Shown: one piece after another, positions 18,525-28,291 of the stretch | Layout: every line of letters starts with the position of its first letter | How positions within the stretch are numbered: the stretch's first letter is position 1 | NCBI RefSeq assembly: GCF_000282135.1 | Contig: NZ_AKJW01000077.1 | Location: 1-64,000 of the forward strand | Source of the DNA: Herbaspirillum sp. CF444 | GTDB lineage: Bacteria; Pseudomonadota; Gammaproteobacteria; Burkholderiales; Burkholderiaceae_D | DNA: 64,000 nt | Reading direction: 5' to 3' | Program-made: the position numbers and the translations under genes | Notes under the pieces: model-generated | What the model was told of the DNA's origin: nothing | The model's database searches: none | Seen by the model: the letters and a program-made list of their open reading frames with translations, nothing else

Positions 18525-19022
18525 TCAGAAGCGCATGCGACTGTCGTCGAAGCGCGGATCGGGACCGTTTTCCACTTTGCGGACGATGCCGTTGTCGTCG
18601 AAGTAGACGGTCATTTGCGAGTTCCAGACGCCGCTTTCCTTGAAGCCGTAATTCCACGCTTCAAATGGGATGCGCGCATAGCGCGTCACTTCAGTCGGGC
18701 GGCCGACCAGGCGCAGCACATCGTTCTTGGTCGCTTGATCGACTTTGATCGACTGGAAGTTCTCCATGGTCCAGACTTGTTGATAAGAAATCAACTTGCC
18801 GTCCGGGCCGATGCGCGCCATGTAGCTGTACTGGCCGAAAGCGCCGGCAGCATATTCCAGCAGGTGCGTGTTGCCGTCGGGATACACGCCGGTCGGCCGG
18901 CCGAGGCGGGCGACGACCTGTTCTTCCGTATCGCCGGGATTGACCGGCGGCGCGAGCAGGGAGGCGCAACCGCTCAGGGACAGGGCGGCAGCGGCTAAAA
19001 CAGGAAGAATGATGCGTTTCAT
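18525..19022 (-). CDS. SmpA/OmlA (BamE-like) domain lipoprotein
   Basis: The 165-residue protein starts with a lipoprotein signal peptide and lipobox LSGC (Cys19), so it should be anchored in a membrane, most likely the outer one. Two BamE-like repeats are suggested by NPGDTEEQVVARLGRPTGVY (about 28-47) and ATKNDVLRLVGRPTEVTRY (about 97-115). The fold is shared with BamE/OmlA of the outer-membrane assembly machine, but the doubled motif and length make it a paralogue rather than BamE itself. It is a single gene, convergent with the permease gene. Confidence 0.8.
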   Translation of the reverse strand: MKRIILPVLAAAALSLSGCASLLAPPVNPGDTEEQVVARLGRPTGVYPDGNTHLLEYAAGAFGQYSYMARIGPDGKLISYQQVWTMENFQSIKVDQATKNDVLRLVGRPTEVTRYARIPFEAWNYGFKESGVWNSQMTVYFDDNGIVRKVENGPDPRFDDSRMRF

Positions 19023-19094
19023 AAACAGTTGGAGAAAAGTTTGTGGGAATAATTTCCCGGCAGGACTACGATTCTACGCTTTTCCGGTAAGTAT

Positions 19095-19123
19095 TTGAAT
19101 CTGCTGGCCTTTTGCTATATACT
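19095..19123 (+). promoter_or_regulatory. Sigma70-type promoter of rpsO
   Basis: TTGAAT at 19095-19100, a 17-base spacer and TATACT at 19118-19123 fit the sigma70 consensus well; transcription would start near 19130, about 80 bases before rpsO. Confidence 0.7.
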
Positions 19124-19210
19124 TGCGCCTCTGGTCATTTCGGCCAGTTTTAATTTTTGTTCACGGTATGCAGGGTAAGCACTCCGCACACCGCTTGTGA
19201 AAGGTATAGC

Positions 19211-19480
19211 ATGTCGATCGAAAAAGCAGCCAAGGCTGCCATTATCACTGATAACGCCCGTGGTCAAAACGACACCGGCTCCCCGGAAGTTCAAGTTGCG
19301 CTGCTGACGGCACGCATCAACGACCTGAACGGTCACTTCAAAGAACACAGCAAGGATCACCACTCCCGTCGTGGCCTGATCAAGATGGTTAACCGTCGCA
19401 AGAGCCTGCTGTCCTACCTGAAGGGCAAGGACGCCGACCGTTATCGCGCACTGATCGAAAAACTCGGTCTGCGTAAGTAA
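19211..19480 (+). CDS. rpsO: 30S ribosomal protein S15
   Basis: The 89-residue protein is full-length S15: [24 protein letters not shown] is the central helical hairpin and [19 protein letters not shown] the 16S rRNA-binding helix. S15 binds the central domain of 16S rRNA early in 30S assembly. ATG 19211 has AAAGG upstream; an upstream in-frame ATG at 19157 would add non-conserved residues. The order rpsO-pnp is widely conserved. Confidence 0.97.
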   Translation: MSIEKAAKAAIITDNARGQNDTGSPEVQVALLTARINDLNGHFKEHSKDHHSRRGLIKMVNRRKSLLSYLKGKDADRYRALIEKLGLRK

Positions 19481-19520
19481 TCTTGTTCCCTCGTACCATT
19501 CCGGTTCAGGGTTCATAGCC

Positions 19521-19562
19521 AAAATGCCTGCGTCAGTCTCTGACGCGGGCATTTTGTTTTTT
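19521..19562 (+). terminator. Terminator/attenuator between rpsO and pnp
   Basis: AAAATGC and GCGTCA pair with TGACGC and GCATTTT, followed by a T-rich tract. It separates most rpsO transcripts from pnp, as in other proteobacteria. Confidence 0.8.
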
Positions 19563-19790
19563 GCGATTCCGTTTTGCTTGTGTTGGTGTTTATTTCGGTT
19601 CGCAAAACTTCTTTGCAGTACCGCGATCCCATCCAATGATCGTGATTCGTAAGGTGTCTTGCAACGGCAGTCGTTTTGCCGGTGACGGGCATCCGTGGTG
19701 AGGTGAACGACAGCGCCTGAAAATCTGTCGGCAAAAAAGAATCCCCGCCAAGCAAGGCAACGCAGGGGTTCAATATAGAAAGGAAATACC
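19563..19790 (+). promoter_or_regulatory. pnp leader region
   Basis: About 230 bases lie between the rpsO terminator and the pnp start. A CCCC.../...GGGG stem (about 19743-19769) sits right before the ribosome site AAAGGAAA. In E. coli, PNPase autoregulates through an RNase III-cut leader hairpin; a similar arrangement here is only an inference from position. Confidence 0.35.
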
Positions 19791-21929
19791 GTGTTTAATA
19801 AAGTTACTAAAACCTTCCAGTATGGACAACACCAGGTCACGCTGGAAACCGGCGAAATCGCTCGCCAGGCTTCCGGTGCAGTCGTCGTTTCGATTGAAGA
19901 CACTGTTGTGCTGGCAACGGTCGTGGCGCGCAAGGATGCCAAGCCAGGTCAGGACTTTTTCCCATTAACCGTCGACTACATTGAAAAGACGTACGCTGCG
20001 GGTCGCATCCCCGGCGGCTTCTTCAAACGTGAAGGCAAGCCATCCGAAAAGGAAACACTGACATCGCGCCTGATCGACCGCCCGATTCGTCCGCTGTTCC
20101 CGGAGGGTTACCTGAACGAAGTGCAAGTCATCGTGCACGTTCTGTCCGTCAATCCTGAAATCGATCCGGACATCGCCGCGATGATCGGTTCGTCGGCTGC
20201 CCTGTCGATCGCCGGCATCCCGTTCAACGGCCCGGTCGGCGCCGCACGCGTCGGTTACATCGATGGCCAGTACATCCTGAACCCAACCGCAACGCAACTG
20301 AAGACCTCGCAACTGGATCTGGTCGTCGCCGGCACCGAAACCGCCGTGCTGATGGTCGAATCCGAAGCGCAGCAACTGTCCGAAGAAGTCATGCTGGGCG
20401 CAGTCGTGTTCGGTCACGAGCAATCGAAGGCTGTCATCAACGCCATCCACGAGCTGGTGCGCGACGGCGGCAAGCCGGAAGTCCAATGGGCTCCTCCTGC
20501 GAAGAACGAGCCGCTGATCGCACGCGTCACCGAACTGGCTGACGGCAAGCTGCGCGAAGCGTATCAGACCAAGGACAAGCAGGCGCGTACCGAAAAGCTG
20601 AAGACCGTCACTTCCGAAGTCAACGCAGCACTGGCGGCAGATGCAGCGGCAGCGGGCACATCGGCAGCGGACTCCGCAGAAGTCGGCGGCATCCTGTTCG
20701 ATCTGGAAGCCAAGATCGTGCGCTCGCAGATCCTCGACGGCGAGCCGCGTATCGATGGCCGCGACACACGCACCGTGCGTCCGATCACCATCCGCACCGG
20801 CGTGCTGCCACGCACCCACGGTTCGGCACTGTTCACCCGCGGCGAAACACAGGCGCTGGTCATCGCGACCCTGGGCACTGCGCGCGACGAGCAAAAGATC
20901 GATGCGCTGATGGGCGAGTACTCGGACCGCTTCATGCTCCACTACAACATGCCTCCGTTCGCTACCGGCGAAACCGGCCGCGTTGGTACGCCAAAGCGCC
21001 GTGAAATCGGTCACGGCCGTCTGGCCAAGCGCGCGCTGATCGCGGCACTGCCGCCGGCTGAAGAGTTCAGCTATTCGGTGCGTCTGGTCTCGGAAATCAC
21101 CGAATCCAACGGCTCTTCGTCGATGGCTTCGGTCTGCGGCGGCTGCCTGGCACTGATGGACGCCGGCGTGCCGATGCAATCGCACGTTGCCGGTATCGCC
21201 ATGGGCCTGATCAAGGAAGGCAACAAGTTCGCCGTCCTGACCGACATCCTGGGCGACGAAGATCACCTCGGCGACATGGACTTCAAGGTGGCGGGCACTG
21301 CCAACGGCATCACCGCACTGCAAATGGATATCAAGATCCAGGGCATCACCAAGGAAATCATGCAGGTCGCGCTGGAACAAGCCAAGGAAGGCCGCGTGCA
21401 CATCCTGGGCAAGATGCAGGAAGCCGTTCCGGCCGGCAAGGCAGAACTGTCCGACTTCGCACCGCGCCTGATCACCATCAAGATCAATCCGGAAAAAATC
21501 CGTGACGTGATCGGCAAGGGCGGCGCCGTCATCCGCGCGCTGACCGAAGAAACCGGCACCCAGATCGACATCAGCGACGAAGGCGTGGTCACCATCGCTT
21601 CCGTCGACGCTGCCGCCGGCCAGGAAGCCAAGCGCCGTATCGAAGAACTGACCGCTTCCGTCGAAGTCGGCAAGGTCTACGAAGGTACCGTGCTGAAGCT
21701 GCTGGACTTCGGTGCGATCGTTCAGGTCCTGCCGGGCAAAGACGGTTTGCTGCACATCAGCCAGATCGCCAACGAGCGCGTCAACGCCGTTGCCGATTAC
21801 CTGAAGGAAGGCCAGCAAGTCCGTGTCAAGGTTCTGGAAACCGACGACCGCGGCCGTCTGAAACTGTCGATGAAGGCAGCCCAGTCGGAAGAAGGTGCGG
21901 AAGCGCCTGCGTCGCAAGACGCACAGTAA
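19791..21929 (+). CDS. pnp: Polyribonucleotide nucleotidyltransferase (PNPase)
   Basis: The 712-residue phosphorolytic 3'-5' exoribonuclease has the full domain set: RNase PH domain 1 (about 1-145), helical domain, RNase PH domain 2 (about 320-550, with [14 protein letters not shown] and the acidic [14 protein letters not shown] catalytic region), KH domain ([17 protein letters not shown]) and S1 domain (about 625-695). It degrades mRNA and can join a degradosome-like complex. The start is GTG with AAAGGAAA upstream, a weak initiation codon in keeping with translational control. Confidence 0.97.
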   Translation: MFNKVTKTFQYGQHQVTLETGEIARQASGAVVVSIEDTVVLATVVARKDAKPGQDFFPLTVDYIEKTYAAGRIPGGFFKREGKPSEKETLTSRLIDRPIRPLFPEGYLNEVQVIVHVLSVNPEIDPDIAAMIGSSAALSIAGIPFNGPVGAARVGYIDGQYILNPTATQLKTSQLDLVVAGTETAVLMVESEAQQLSEEVMLGAVVFGHEQSKAVINAIHELVRDGGKPEVQWAPPAKNEPLIARVTELADGKLREAYQTKDKQARTEKLKTVTSEVNAALAADAAAAGTSAADSAEVGGILFDLEAKIVRSQILDGEPRIDGRDTRTVRPITIRTGVLPRTHGSALFTRGETQALVIATLGTARDEQKIDALMGEYSDRFMLHYNMPPFATGETGRVGTPKRREIGHGRLAKRALIAALPPAEEFSYSVRLVSEITESNGSSSMASVCGGCLALMDAGVPMQSHVAGIAMGLIKEGNKFAVLTDILGDEDHLGDMDFKVAGTANGITALQMDIKIQGITKEIMQVALEQAKEGRVHILGKMQEAVPAGKAELSDFAPRLITIKINPEKIRDVIGKGGAVIRALTEETGTQIDISDEGVVTIASVDAAAGQEAKRRIEELTASVEVGKVYEGTVLKLLDFGAIVQVLPGKDGLLHISQIANERVNAVADYLKEGQQVRVKVLETDDRGRLKLSMKAAQSEEGAEAPASQDAQ

Positions 21930-21985
21930 TGTGTAGCCGGATGCAGCTAACTCCTCATCCGCTGGCAACGCTGACGTAGTATCGG

Positions 21986-22022
21986 ATCCCCCGGGGCGAA
22001 AGTCCCGGGGGATTTTGTTTTT
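21986..22022 (+). terminator. Terminator of pnp
   Basis: A very strong 10-bp GC stem ATCCCCCGGG/CCCGGGGGAT followed by T-rich sequence. Confidence 0.9.
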
Positions 22023-22267
22023 TTGCGCGTGTTTCTGCGCGTGCTTATGTACGTCTTTATGCGGAGCATTTGCCGGAGAGCGTCATATGCCGCCATCGCC
22101 GCCATCGGCGGTACACAGATTCGGTTCGTTACACCTTGTCCGCAACGCAAACCGGCATTAGGCTGATTCCTGTTCTTTTGAGACAATGCGGATGTCATCG
22201 CAGAATGATTGGGAAATAATCAGGACGATTGGGGAGCATCATTTCATCAGAATCTGAAAGGAGTCCC

Positions 22268-23554
22268 ATGCCTCACGTGATCATCGTCGGATGCGGTTTC
22301 GGCGGCCTCGCCGCCGCACGCGCACTGGCCGATGCCAAGGTCGACATCACCATCATCGATCGCAGCAATCATCATCTTTTTCAGCCTCTGTTGTACCAGG
22401 TGGCGACGGCAGGCTTGTCGGCGCCGGCCATCAGCGCGCCGATACGCAGCATCCTGGCGACGCAGCGCAATCTCACCAGCCTGATGGCGGCCGTCAGCAA
22501 GATCGACGTCACGCGCAAGACGATCGCATTGGAAGATGGCAGCGAGATTGCCTACGACTATCTGATCGTGGCGGCAGGGTCCACGCACAGCTACTTCGGT
22601 CATGACGAATGGGCGCCGTTGGCTCCTGGCCTGAAAACGCTTGCCGATGCTTTCGACATCCGGCGCCGCATCCTCATGGCGTTTGAACGCGCGGAGCGCG
22701 AAGCCGATCCGGTGCGTCGCGCGGAATGGCTGACCTTCACCGTCATCGGCGCCGGCGCCACCGGCGTCGAAATGGCCGGCACGCTCATTGAGATCGCGCG
22801 CCATACCTTGCGCGGCGAGTTTCGCCGTATCGATCCGCAACAGACGAAAGTCGTCTTGCTGGAAGGTTCCGAGCGCGTGCTCGGCGCCTATCCTCCCGAT
22901 TTGTCCGAGAAGGCGAGAACGCAATTGCTCAAGCTGGGCGTCGACGTGCGCACCGGCAGTCGCGTTACGCATATCGATGAGGAATGCGTGCGCTATGCCG
23001 ATCAAGGCGGCGAGCAGCGATTGGCTTCGCGTACGGTCATCTGGTCTGCTGGCGTGGCGGCATCGCCTCTGGGCAAGTCGCTTAACGTGCCGCTCGACCG
23101 GGCGGGGCGCGTCATCATCGGCAGCGAATTGTCGATCCCGGATCATCCTGAAGTATTCGTCATCGGCGACCTTGCTGCCGCCATATCGGACGGCAAGCCG
23201 GTGCCTGGCGTATCACCTGCGGCGAAGCAAATGGGACGTGTCGCTGCACGCAACATCCTCAATCGGATCAACGGCAAACCGCTCGAAAGTTTTGTCTATC
23301 AGGACTACGGCTCGCTGGCGACGATCGGTCGCAAGGCGGCAGTGGCAATGGTCGGCAAGTTCAAGTTTTCCGGCTATCCGGCATGGCTGTTCTGGCTGTT
23401 CGTGCACGTATATTTTTTGATCGGTTTCCGCAATCGTCTGTTGGTGATGAGCGACTGGGCGTGGGCGTATCTGACCTTCAAGCGCAGTGCGCGCGTGATT
23501 TCCAGTGCCATCGATACGCCGGTGGAAAAGCCCGACGACGCGCCAAGCCAGTAA
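22268..23554 (+). CDS. ndh: Type II NADH:quinone oxidoreductase (NDH-2)
   Basis: The 428-residue flavoprotein has two dinucleotide-binding motifs: IIVGCGFGGLAAARAL for FAD at the N-terminus and VIGAGATGVEMAGTL for NADH near 160-175, plus the family element RSNHHLFQPLLYQVA. The C-terminus (FSGYPAWLFWLFVHVYFLIG and beyond) is hydrophobic and amphipathic, as in membrane-associated NDH-2. It oxidises NADH without pumping protons and so offers an uncoupled alternative to the nuo complex coded 9 kb away. The ATG at 22268 follows AAAGGAG; upstream ATG-like starts lack one. Confidence 0.92.
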   Translation: MPHVIIVGCGFGGLAAARALADAKVDITIIDRSNHHLFQPLLYQVATAGLSAPAISAPIRSILATQRNLTSLMAAVSKIDVTRKTIALEDGSEIAYDYLIVAAGSTHSYFGHDEWAPLAPGLKTLADAFDIRRRILMAFERAEREADPVRRAEWLTFTVIGAGATGVEMAGTLIEIARHTLRGEFRRIDPQQTKVVLLEGSERVLGAYPPDLSEKARTQLLKLGVDVRTGSRVTHIDEECVRYADQGGEQRLASRTVIWSAGVAASPLGKSLNVPLDRAGRVIIGSELSIPDHPEVFVIGDLAAAISDGKPVPGVSPAAKQMGRVAARNILNRINGKPLESFVYQDYGSLATIGRKAAVAMVGKFKFSGYPAWLFWLFVHVYFLIGFRNRLLVMSDWAWAYLTFKRSARVISSAIDTPVEKPDDAPSQ

Positions 23555-23572
23555 AGCTTGCCAGCGGAAATG

Positions 23573-23604
23573 AAAAGGCCTGCATCTGCGCCGGCCTTTT
23601 TTAT
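23573..23604 (+). terminator. Terminator of ndh
   Basis: AAAAGGCC/GGCCTTTT stem followed by six T, 18 bases after the stop codon; the DUF2891 gene converges from the other side. Confidence 0.85.
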
Positions 23605-23615
23605 GGATGAAAGAA

Positions 23616-24620
23616 TCAACCTTCCAGCGCCAGTAATGCGAAGCTGGCGAGCCAATGGCCGCCGCTGTAGTGGCTGCCGACGACATGGTCGAGGCTGGCT
23701 TGCAGATGGCGCTGCACGGCGCCTGCCAGCGCGGCTTGCGCCGGATGGTCGGACGGCAAATGACGGGCGATATGCTTCATGCACCAGGCGCGGCTCAGAT
23801 TGAGGCCGTCGAGATGGGCAATCTTGGGATCGGTGCGATCGCTGACCTGGGCCGGCTGCATCAACTGCCCGACCTTGTCGATCTGCGGCAGGAACCGGCT
23901 GAACCATGCAGGGAATGCCGATGCATCGAATACCTTGCTCATCAACAGCGCTTCCGTCAACGCTGCGGAGATGTATTCGTCGCCGCCCGGTTCGTAGTGC
24001 GCCGGATAGTCGACGTCCTTGCCGTAGTAGCGTTGCGAGGCTTGCACGATGGCGCTTTCAAGTTCGCCATCTTTCGCCGCCCGTGCATAGTCGATTGCCA
24101 ATGCCAGCGCGAACGCGGTGTTGTAATGCGTGCCGACGCGGATCGGATAGGTCAGTTTGCCCAGATATTCCAGCAGGCGCTTGCGGATTTCCAACGTCAG
24201 CGGCTGCATGGCGGCATGCCAGATTGCCGCGCGCGGATGGCGCGATTCCGCCAGTTCCTGCGCCAGTCCGAGAATCCAGCCGAAGCCGTAAGGGCGTTCA
24301 AAAGAGGCGCGACCGCCGACCTGGAAGTAGGCGGTTTCCTGCGTCATCAATTCCGGCGTGAAGTGCTCGTCGAAGATCGCCGTGATCTTGTCTTGCGTCG
24401 GTAAAGACGGATACAGCCTGGCGCAGCGCAGCAGCAGCCAGTAGCCGTGGACGGCCGAGTGCCAGTCGTAGCAACCGTAAAACACGGGATGCAAGGCGCG
24501 CGGCGACAAGACGTCGTCGGCGCTGTTAAGCACGTGCATGATGTGATTGGGATATTCCTGGCGGAGATAGGTCAGCGGCATCTCGGTGTATGCAGTGGCC
24601 AGTTCGATAGTGAGTTGCAT
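23616..24620 (-). CDS. DUF2891-domain protein, last gene of the 5-oxoproline operon
   Basis: The 334-residue cytoplasmic protein matches DUF2891, a helical family of unknown function: HPVFYGCYDWHSAVHGYW, YGFGWILGLAQEL, THYNTAFALALAIDYAR and HYEPGGDEYISAALTEA are hallmark stretches with many conserved His, Tyr and Asp residues resembling a six-hairpin (alpha/alpha barrel) active site. It lies 76 bases after the DUF979 gene on the same strand, with pxpABC upstream. Linkage with 5-oxoprolinase genes has been seen elsewhere, so a role in handling 5-oxoproline or pyroglutamyl compounds is plausible but unproven. Confidence 0.82.
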   Translation of the reverse strand: MQLTIELATAYTEMPLTYLRQEYPNHIMHVLNSADDVLSPRALHPVFYGCYDWHSAVHGYWLLLRCARLYPSLPTQDKITAIFDEHFTPELMTQETAYFQVGGRASFERPYGFGWILGLAQELAESRHPRAAIWHAAMQPLTLEIRKRLLEYLGKLTYPIRVGTHYNTAFALALAIDYARAAKDGELESAIVQASQRYYGKDVDYPAHYEPGGDEYISAALTEALLMSKVFDASAFPAWFSRFLPQIDKVGQLMQPAQVSDRTDPKIAHLDGLNLSRAWCMKHIARHLPSDHPAQAALAGAVQRHLQASLDHVVGSHYSGGHWLASFALLALEG

Positions 24621-24696
24621 GGGAGTTTCCGGTTTTCAGATCAACGTTGTTGAAGCGTGTTCGCGACCGGCGGGAGCCGACCGGCCGCGGCATGCA

Positions 24697-25683
24697 TTAA
24701 CGGAACGCGAGGAAGTACATGAGGAAAATATTCACGGTCAGCAGCGTCAGCGCAGTCGGGATTTGCACCTTGATAACCTGGTACTTGTCCTTGAGCTCAA
24801 GCAACGCCGCGGGGACGATGTTGTAGTTGGCCGCCATTGGCGTCATCAAGGTACCGCAATAACCGGAGTACATGCCGATGGCAACCAGTGGTGCCGGATT
24901 TGCGTGGTGACCGACGATCAGGAAAGGCAGCGCGATACCGGCGCTCATGACCGGGAAGGCCGCGAAGGCATTGCCCATGACCATCGTAAACAAGGCCATG
25001 CCGACGCAGTAGATCGCCACCACCAGGAACAGGTTGTCCGGATCGACGAACATGCTGACGACCTGCTGCACCGAGTTGCCGGTTTTTGCCGCGACGAACA
25101 CGCCGCCCAGCATCGCCAGCATTTGCGGCAGAATCGCCGCCCAGCCGATGGAGTCCACCAACCGGCGCGATTGACGCACCGCTTGCAAAGGCGTGCCCCC
25201 GGTCAGTTTCCAGCCTGCCAGCAGCGCGCAGATACAGGCGACGCACAGCGCAGCCAGCGTCAGTTGTTTCTGATCCAGCAGGAACATGCCGCCGACCGAA
25301 ACGCCCTTGAGCAGTACGGTACAGGCTACCGTGATCACTGGGATCAGCACTGCCGGAAAGAACAGCCAGTTGCCGAAACGGCCCGACGACGCCTTGCGCT
25401 CTTCGTCGGTGGAGGTCTGATAGGAGCCGGTCGACAGCATGCCGGTACCGGCGATCAATGCGATCAGGATGACCATGACGCCGATCAGCCGATACGCCAG
25501 CGATTTGCCCAGTTGGTCGACCATGATGTCGCCGAACAGAAAAATCGAGCCGAACAGGAACCAGAACAAGGCCGTGGTGTAGCGTTTGGGATTGCCCTTG
25601 TCCTTGAGCGTCATGCCGACCAGCAGCATGACGATGAAACCGACCAGATAATAGATGCGGTTGATGGTGATCAGAGTTGTCAT
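24697..25683 (-). CDS. DUF979 membrane protein, candidate 5-oxoproline permease component
   Basis: The 328-residue product has about nine hydrophobic segments and matches DUF979, e.g. NAFAAFPVMSAGIALPFLI and MYSGYCGTLMTPMAANYN. Its ATG overlaps the DUF969 stop codon (ATGA at 25680-25683), so the two products are made together and probably form one transporter. Such pairs occur beside pxpABC in many bacteria and are the likely 5-oxoproline uptake system; transport has not been shown by sequence alone. The late position of the conserved GNAF/GTLMTP segments recalls ion-transporter-superfamily permeases. Confidence 0.85.
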   Translation of the reverse strand: MTTLITINRIYYLVGFIVMLLVGMTLKDKGNPKRYTTALFWFLFGSIFLFGDIMVDQLGKSLAYRLIGVMVILIALIAGTGMLSTGSYQTSTDEERKASSGRFGNWLFFPAVLIPVITVACTVLLKGVSVGGMFLLDQKQLTLAALCVACICALLAGWKLTGGTPLQAVRQSRRLVDSIGWAAILPQMLAMLGGVFVAAKTGNSVQQVVSMFVDPDNLFLVVAIYCVGMALFTMVMGNAFAAFPVMSAGIALPFLIVGHHANPAPLVAIGMYSGYCGTLMTPMAANYNIVPAALLELKDKYQVIKVQIPTALTLLTVNIFLMYFLAFR

Positions 25684-26408
25684 GCCGGCACCTTGTTTTG
25701 GTTGTTGTCGGTTTTCTTCCATGCATCGACATCGCGGCGGATGCTGGCGTCGAGGCGGGTCAGGCGGAACATGTGGATGATCAGTGCGCTCAATGCGGTC
25801 GGGATGGCCCACAAGCCGATGTGCAGCGGTTCGATGTTGGTGATGCCGTTTTCCTTGAGGAAGGCGTCCATCAGCAAGACGGCGCCGAAGGCGATGAAGA
25901 TGTCTTCGCCGAAGAACACCGCGATGTTGTCGCAGGCCGCCGAGTGCGCCTTGATCTTGTCGCGGATATGTTGCGGCAGGTCTTCGCCGTAGGCGCTGAC
26001 GGCGGCGCCTTCGGCCATGGGCGCCAGCAGCGGACGTACCGTTTGCGCTTGTCCGCCGAGATAGATCAGGCCCAATGCCGCAGTACCTTCACGCACCAGG
26101 AAGTAGAGCATCAGGATGCGCGCCGAGGTCGCGCTGGCGATGCTGGAAATCCAGGCTTGAGCCCGTTCCTTCAGGCCATAGTGTTCAAGCAGGCCGATGA
26201 TCGGCAGGATCAGCAGGAAGGTCGCCAGCGAACGGCTGTTGACGAATTTTTCGCCGAAGGTTTCCAGCAGCATGCCGAAATCCATGCCGACAGAAAGACC
26301 GGTGGCAAGGCCTGCAACGGTGACGACCAACAGCGGATTGAAACGGAGTGCGAAGCCTGCAACGACGATCGGAATCCCGATCAACGGTAGCAAAATCGAG
26401 CTATCCAT
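25680..26408 (-). CDS. DUF969 membrane protein, partner of DUF979
   Basis: The 242-residue integral membrane protein matches DUF969: N-terminal LLPLIGIPIVVAGFALRFNP, LVREGTAALGLIYLGGQAQTVRPLLAPM, and DNIAVFFGEDIFIAFGA. It reads like one half of a split ion-transporter-superfamily permease, with DUF979 as the other half. GGGAGA precedes the ATG at 26408. It lies 77 bases after pxpA and ends in a 4-base overlap with the next gene. Role in 5-oxoproline import is inferred from the operon. Confidence 0.85.
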   Translation of the reverse strand: MDSSILLPLIGIPIVVAGFALRFNPLLVVTVAGLATGLSVGMDFGMLLETFGEKFVNSRSLATFLLILPIIGLLEHYGLKERAQAWISSIASATSARILMLYFLVREGTAALGLIYLGGQAQTVRPLLAPMAEGAAVSAYGEDLPQHIRDKIKAHSAACDNIAVFFGEDIFIAFGAVLLMDAFLKENGITNIEPLHIGLWAIPTALSALIIHMFRLTRLDASIRRDVDAWKKTDNNQNKVPA

Positions 26409-26485
26409 GGACTATCTCCCAGGTAAGAATGGTTGTTGTTAATTGACTGCCGACGACGAAAAGCCGAAACACGACGAAAAAGAAT

Positions 26486-27226
26486 TCAGGACGGCGGGCG
26501 GATGGCGATGTGCTCGCTGTTCAGGCGCGCACGAATCCGGCGTGCAAATTCCAGGGCGTGCGCACCGTCTCCGTGCAGGCAGACGGTTTGCGCATTCACC
26601 TTGACGACGCTGCCATCCAGAGCGGTGACTTGTTTATCCTTGACCAGTGAAATCGTTTGCGCGATGGCCTGCGTTTCGTCTTCGATCATGGCGCCGGGCA
26701 AGGTGCGGCTGACCAGGCTGCCGTCGGCGTTATAAGCGCGATCGGCGAAGACTTCTTCAATGGCGGTCAGGCCGGCTTGTTTGGCCGCGTTGATGAGCTC
26801 GCCGCCGGCCAGGCCGAATAACGCCAGTTCCGGATTGAACGTGCGTACGGCGCAACAGATGGCATGGGCCAGCACGGCGTCTTTTGCTGCCTGGTTGTAT
26901 AGCGCGCCATGCGGCTTGACGTGCACCATGCGACCGCCTTCGGCGCGCACGATGGCGTCCAGTGCACCCAATTGATACAGCATGCCGCTGATGATTTCTT
27001 CCGGCGGCAATTGCATCGCGCTGCGGCCGAAATTTTCGCGATCGGGGAAACTGGGGTGGGCGCCGATGGCGACATGGTTCTTGATCGCCCAGCGCACGCT
27101 CTGGCGCATGGTGTTGGCGTCGCCGGCATGCCAGCCGCAGGCGATATTGGCCGAGCTGACGAGCGTCAGCAGCATCTCGTCGTTGTTGCAACCTTCTCCG
27201 AGGTCGGCGTTGAGGTCGATTTGCAT
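26486..27226 (-). CDS. pxpA: 5-oxoprolinase subunit A
   Basis: The 246-residue protein is a LamB/YcsF-family member, starting [12 protein letters not shown] and containing [31 protein letters not shown] and [11 protein letters not shown], whose Asp and His residues form the presumed active site. With PxpB and PxpC it makes the ATP-dependent prokaryotic 5-oxoprolinase, converting 5-oxo-L-proline to glutamate. AAGGA precedes ATG 27226. The three subunit genes are consecutive here in the order B, C, A, followed by the transporter-like pair. Confidence 0.95.
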   Translation of the reverse strand: MQIDLNADLGEGCNNDEMLLTLVSSANIACGWHAGDANTMRQSVRWAIKNHVAIGAHPSFPDRENFGRSAMQLPPEEIISGMLYQLGALDAIVRAEGGRMVHVKPHGALYNQAAKDAVLAHAICCAVRTFNPELALFGLAGGELINAAKQAGLTAIEEVFADRAYNADGSLVSRTLPGAMIEDETQAIAQTISLVKDKQVTALDGSVVKVNAQTVCLHGDGAHALEFARRIRARLNSEHIAIRPPS

Positions 27227-27280
27227 GATCCTTGTCTACTCCTTCTTGTCTCGCCGTTACTTTTGTTTTTGCTTCCGGGC

Positions 27281-28291
27281 CTACTTCTTGTATTGCGTGG
27301 CGCGCGACCAGTCGAGGGCGGCGAGCGTCTGCCGGATGCCTTCGAGGTAGGCCTGCTGTTCTTCCCATGCATGCAAGGCTTGTTCCAGATCGCAGGGCTG
27401 CAATTGCAACTGCGCGTTCAGAGGCGCTTGCGCCAGCTTCCACATGTCGGCCTGGATGACGACGCCGATCTTGGGGTAGCCGCCGGTGGTTTGTGCATCG
27501 CCCATCAGGATGATAGGCTGGCCCGATGGCGGCACCTGAATCACGCCGGGTACTACGCCATGCGAGAGCAGGTCGCGGCTTTGCTTGCGTTTGAGTTCCG
27601 GGCCTTCGAGGCGATAGCCCATGCGGTTGCTGTTGGGGGTGATGCGCCATTTGTCGAGCCACAGCGCATTTTTTGCTGCGATAGTGAATTGTTCGAATTC
27701 AGGGCCAGGTAAAACACGCAGGTGAATCAGCTTGCTGCCGTCTTGCGTCTGTGTGCCGACGCCGCTCCATGCCGGCGAACGAACGCCGAAAGCCGGGCCT
27801 GCGATTGCCATGGTCGCAGGTCCTTGGGGCAAGCGATCGCCTTTGCGCAAGGCGCGTCCTTCATGACCGCCGAAGTTGGCTTTCAAATCCGTGCTGCGCG
27901 AGCCGAGGACTTCTGCAACGTCGATGCCGCCGGCGATGGCCAGATAGCTTCGCATGCCTTGCGTGGCGTTGGGGCCGGCGTGCGCCAGCTTCAAAATCTG
28001 ACCGGCGCGAACCGGCACGCTCCAGTAAGGAGTGATTGATTTGCCGTCGAGCCGGGCATCGAAGTCGTCGCCGCCGAGTGCAATGCGCGTATCGACGGTA
28101 AAGCGCATTTCGCAAGCGCCCATGGTGATTTCAAGGCCGGCGGCGTCTATGGCGTTGCCGACGAGCAGATTGGCGGCACTCAACGCCAGGCCGTTCAATG
28201 CGCCGCCGGGATTGATGCCGAGCTGACGGTGGCCGGGACGGCCAAGGTCTTGCACTGAAGTGAGCATGCCGGGTTGGAGGATTTGTATCAT
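27281..28291 (-). CDS. pxpC: 5-oxoprolinase subunit C (biotin-dependent carboxyltransferase-like)
   Basis: The 336-residue protein matches the AHS2/KipA family: ILQPGMLTSVQDLGRPGHRQLGI at the N-terminus, GGDDFDARLDG, RSYLAIAGGIDVAEVLGSRS, and GVIQVPPSGQPIILMGDAQTTGGYPKI. It works with PxpB in the phosphorylation step of 5-oxoproline hydrolysis. Its ATG overlaps the pxpB stop by 4 bases (28288-28291), giving translational coupling. Confidence 0.94.
   Translation of the reverse strand: MIQILQPGMLTSVQDLGRPGHRQLGINPGGALNGLALSAANLLVGNAIDAAGLEITMGACEMRFTVDTRIALGGDDFDARLDGKSITPYWSVPVRAGQILKLAHAGPNATQGMRSYLAIAGGIDVAEVLGSRSTDLKANFGGHEGRALRKGDRLPQGPATMAIAGPAFGVRSPAWSGVGTQTQDGSKLIHLRVLPGPEFEQFTIAAKNALWLDKWRITPNSNRMGYRLEGPELKRKQSRDLLSHGVVPGVIQVPPSGQPIILMGDAQTTGGYPKIGVVIQADMWKLAQAPLNAQLQLQPCDLEQALHAWEEQQAYLEGIRQTLAALDWSRATQYKK

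Noticed and set aside
19965-21968. 667-codon minus-strand frame opposite pnp
   Set aside because: Shadow of the PNPase gene, which has all expected domains.
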